Origin: an uncultured Lachnospiraceae bacterium
GTDB lineage: Bacteria; Bacillota; Clostridia; Lachnospirales; Lachnospiraceae
Reading direction: 5' to 3'
NCBI GenBank assembly: GCA_948794795.1
Contig: CAQGLR010000018.1
Span: 19,037 to 83,036 of the forward strand
DNA length: 64,000 nt
The notes under the pieces were generated by a model. That model saw nothing but the letters and a program-made list of their open reading frames with translations. It was not told the DNA's origin and made no database searches. Numbering within the stretch: position 1 is the first letter of the stretch; each line of letters starts with the position of its first letter. Of the stretch, positions 62,012 through 64,000 are shown in pieces. Made by a program: the position numbers and the translations under genes.

Positions 62012-63853
62012 ATGGGAACTAGTAAAGTTAAACTTTCAAATGTCTGCTATCTCATAACAGGTATATCTATTATATTAATTATTACTATTCTTTCTACATA
62101 TTACCGTGATATAGAAGGAAGCTCATGGGAGGTAAAAAAGGAGATACAGATTAACAGTACACGTCTTGCAGCAGGTTATATGCAGGATTTCTTTAAAGAG
62201 CGTGAAACGCTGCTTTCTGTTGCAGGAAGATGTATGCAGGGTATAGAAATAAGTAATGGCTTTGGGATAGAAGAACTGTTTCCAGAAAAAGCGGATTTGT
62301 TTGACAGTATTGATATTATTGGTACAGATGGTTCACTTATATATGGCAGCCATGAAACCAAAGATATAAAGGATAAAATTGCATTTGAAAAAGCGCTTGG
62401 GGGCAATTGCGCAGTTGGTGAAGAGCTTTCGGAAGACAAGAAAATGTATATTTATGCACCTGTCATTGATAAAGCAGGGGAAATAACAGCTGTGATGGCA
62501 GCGGCAATATCAGATGCTAAATTAAGTGTTTATATTGAAGATAATATTTCAGGACAAGATGCATATGCAGCTGTTATAAATAACCGTGGCAGGATTATGT
62601 ATGGCAGCAGCAATGTAGAAGAACTTATTGGCAAGACAGGCACAAGCTATTTTTCATATCTTAAAGCATGTAAAATTACTACTGATGGTATTGGAACGGA
62701 CTATATACAAAACCATATGCGGGAGTCAGATGATATATTTTTAGAATATAAATATGAAGGCAATGCTTATGTTGCAACGTGTATACCTATCAAAGTGAAT
62801 GACTGTTATCTTATATATATTTCTTCTGATAAAGGGAATATTGCAGTACCAAAATCTAATACAATATTAATGAAGATACTTGTACTGGACCTTGTTATTG
62901 TATTTGGTCTTCTTTTGTATTATATTATAAGCAGGGCAAAGGTACTAAGACGTCTTGGGGACTATGAAATTGTAGACAGGCAGGAAGGTGCGGCACTTTT
63001 TGAATATACTTTTTCACCTAAGAAAATCGAAGTATTTGGCAATTTTGATATGGTTGTGGGAAAGAAGTTTAAAACGCTGGTTGGTGAAGCTGTTTATGAT
63101 GTTTATGACTATATCCATGAAGATGACGCATCTATAAGAGGAAGGCTGCATGAGTTTTTTGACAGTGACAGTGAGTATTTCTCATCAGAAGTAAGGATTT
63201 TAGAAGAAGATGGGAATTATGGCTGGTTCCGTCTTACGGGGACTATGTTCAGGGACAGGTCAGGTAAATGCGAACGCTTTATAGGAAAGATTGTTAATGC
63301 TAATAAACAGATATCTATGGAAAAGAATCTTGTACAAAGGGCAGAGAATGACCTGCTTACAGGTGTTCTTAATAAGAAAACTATGGAGTCTAAGATTTCC
63401 GCTCTTCTAAGTGACCAGAAAGAGGGCAGGAATTACATATTTTTTATGGTAGACCTTGATAATTTTAAAAATGTTAATGATACCCTTGGACATATATATG
63501 GTGACAAGGCTATTGCTGATACTGCGAAAGTGCTTACAAGCATATTCCATAATAATGTATTTATTGGAAGGCTTGGAGGTGATGAATTTGCAGTTTTTGC
63601 AATATATGACGCATTTGATGAAGAAAGCCTTATGAAATTTATAGTAAAAAAGGCAGAAAAAGTGTGTGAAGCAAACCGGAGGGAGTATTCAGATGGGGCT
63701 AATACTGTTAAGATTACAAGCAGTGTTGGAATTTCAATAGGACCTAAGGATGGAAGCACATTTGAAGTATTGTATAAAAAAGCTGATGAAGCATTGTATT
63801 CTTCTAAGAATACAGGCAAGAATAAATATACTATTATTGGTAAGGACTTATAA
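62012..63853 (+). CDS. Membrane diguanylate cyclase (Cache-PAS-GGDEF)
   Basis: 613 residues. Two membrane helices (about 11-29 and 284-303) enclose an extracellular sensor with dCache features (SIDIIGTDGSLIYGSHETKD, YAPVIDKAGEITAVMA). In cytosol a PAS-like domain (about 320-430, DYIHEDDASIRGRLHEFFD) is followed by a complete GGDEF domain (about 450-613): DPLTG-like NDLLTGVLNKKTME, FFMVDLDNFKNVND, RLGGDEFAVFAIYD. It should make c-di-GMP, in contrast to the degenerate protein at 1.2 kb. ATG 62012 follows TGGAG; ATG 62000 is upstream in frame. Monocistronic with a terminator. Confidence 0.9.
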   Translation: MGTSKVKLSNVCYLITGISIILIITILSTYYRDIEGSSWEVKKEIQINSTRLAAGYMQDFFKERETLLSVAGRCMQGIEISNGFGIEELFPEKADLFDSIDIIGTDGSLIYGSHETKDIKDKIAFEKALGGNCAVGEELSEDKKMYIYAPVIDKAGEITAVMAAAISDAKLSVYIEDNISGQDAYAAVINNRGRIMYGSSNVEELIGKTGTSYFSYLKACKITTDGIGTDYIQNHMRESDDIFLEYKYEGNAYVATCIPIKVNDCYLIYISSDKGNIAVPKSNTILMKILVLDLVIVFGLLLYYIISRAKVLRRLGDYEIVDRQEGAALFEYTFSPKKIEVFGNFDMVVGKKFKTLVGEAVYDVYDYIHEDDASIRGRLHEFFDSDSEYFSSEVRILEEDGNYGWFRLTGTMFRDRSGKCERFIGKIVNANKQISMEKNLVQRAENDLLTGVLNKKTMESKISALLSDQKEGRNYIFFMVDLDNFKNVNDTLGHIYGDKAIADTAKVLTSIFHNNVFIGRLGGDEFAVFAIYDAFDEESLMKFIVKKAEKVCEANRREYSDGANTVKITSSVGISIGPKDGSTFEVLYKKADEALYSSKNTGKNKYTIIGKDL

Positions 63854-63890
63854 GAAAATACTTATGATATTAAATGTATAGATGGTTTAT

Positions 63891-63920
63891 CCACCCACCT
63901 GTTTTGACGGGTGGGTGTTT
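63891..63920 (+). terminator. Terminator after the diguanylate cyclase gene
   Basis: CACCCACC pairs with GGTGGGTG, followed by TTT. Confidence 0.75.
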
Positions 63921-63979
63921 GGCACTAGGGCGTGTTTGAAAATTACTTTTAAACCATCAAACTGCACAAAGATTATATT

Positions 63980-64000
63980 ACTCTGGCAAATTCCAAATGT
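63980..64000 (-). repeat. Family-1 palindromic element, copy H (cut by window end)
   Basis: ACTCTGGCAAATTCCAAATG, preceded by the usual flank GTTTGAAAATTA and CACAAAGATTATATT. Strand is assumed by similarity to copies F and G. Confidence 0.7.

Overview
The window is about 64 kb of low-GC Firmicutes DNA. The evidence points to a spore-forming member of the Clostridia, most likely Lachnospiraceae: a cotJABC spore-coat operon, bofA, a SpoIIQ-like protein, a CspB/C-type germination subtilase, DUF4358/DHHW/MBOAT genes, a tad pilus cluster with Flp1, DUF5702 and DUF6382-FHA proteins and no secretin, a T-box-controlled trp operon, and strong Shine-Dalgarno sites before most genes. I cannot name the species from sequence alone.

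Layout. 0-6.4 kb: 3' part of fabF, a PAS/degenerate GGDEF-EAL protein, a Pro/Glu-repeat exported protein, serS and a YvyF-like regulator. 6.4-9.1 kb (minus strand): a DUF3810 metalloprotease-like membrane protein and cotJA-cotJB-cotJC. 9.2-17 kb: an Ig-like surface protein, a DUF885 protein and a polysaccharide O-acylation cluster (DUF4358, DHHW, MBOAT, DHHW). 17-21.2 kb: tRNA-Arg(CCT), a D,D-carboxypeptidase and clpX. 21.3-28.5 kb: a subtilase gene of the Csp family split into two halves, with a 5.4 kb segment (moxR, DUF58, transglutaminase, araD) between them. 28.6-31.5 kb: an ECF transporter S component, a uridine-kinase-like protein, a broken acyl-CoA thioesterase, yaaL and bofA. 31.6-41.5 kb: the tad cluster, in which the CpaF ATPase is frameshifted and three genes seem to start at AUU. 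41.5-49 kb: a GH31 glucosidase, a PrcB-like lipoprotein, glycogen phosphorylase, SppA and an RDD protein. 49-53.2 kb: a SpoIIQ-like protein, an AIM24-family protein, an orphan ORF and many palindromic repeats. 53.2-60.2 kb: promoter, Trp T-box and trpEGDCFBA. 60.2-61.8 kb: a two-gene AT-rich cassette bracketed by a duplicated 3' end of trpA. 62-63.9 kb: a membrane diguanylate cyclase.

The most striking result is the split subtilase. The N-terminal half stops being homologous right after the catalytic Asp motif (DTG), and the same protein resumes in frame 5.4 kb downstream at IDYT. The intervening segment has imperfect inverted ends (GCTGGTGT...) and a GGGG direct repeat. Removing it with one GGGG copy restores a 590-residue frame with a complete Asp-His-Ser triad. 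No recombinase or transposase is encoded inside it. The second theme is small non-coding repeats: a family of about 165-bp palindromic elements (nine full or partial copies) whose arms are conserved while the central stem-loop differs between copies, a 150-bp MITE-like element with a 9-bp flanking duplication, and a REP-like 80-bp palindrome present in two inverted copies. One palindromic element has replaced the 5' half of a thioesterase gene.
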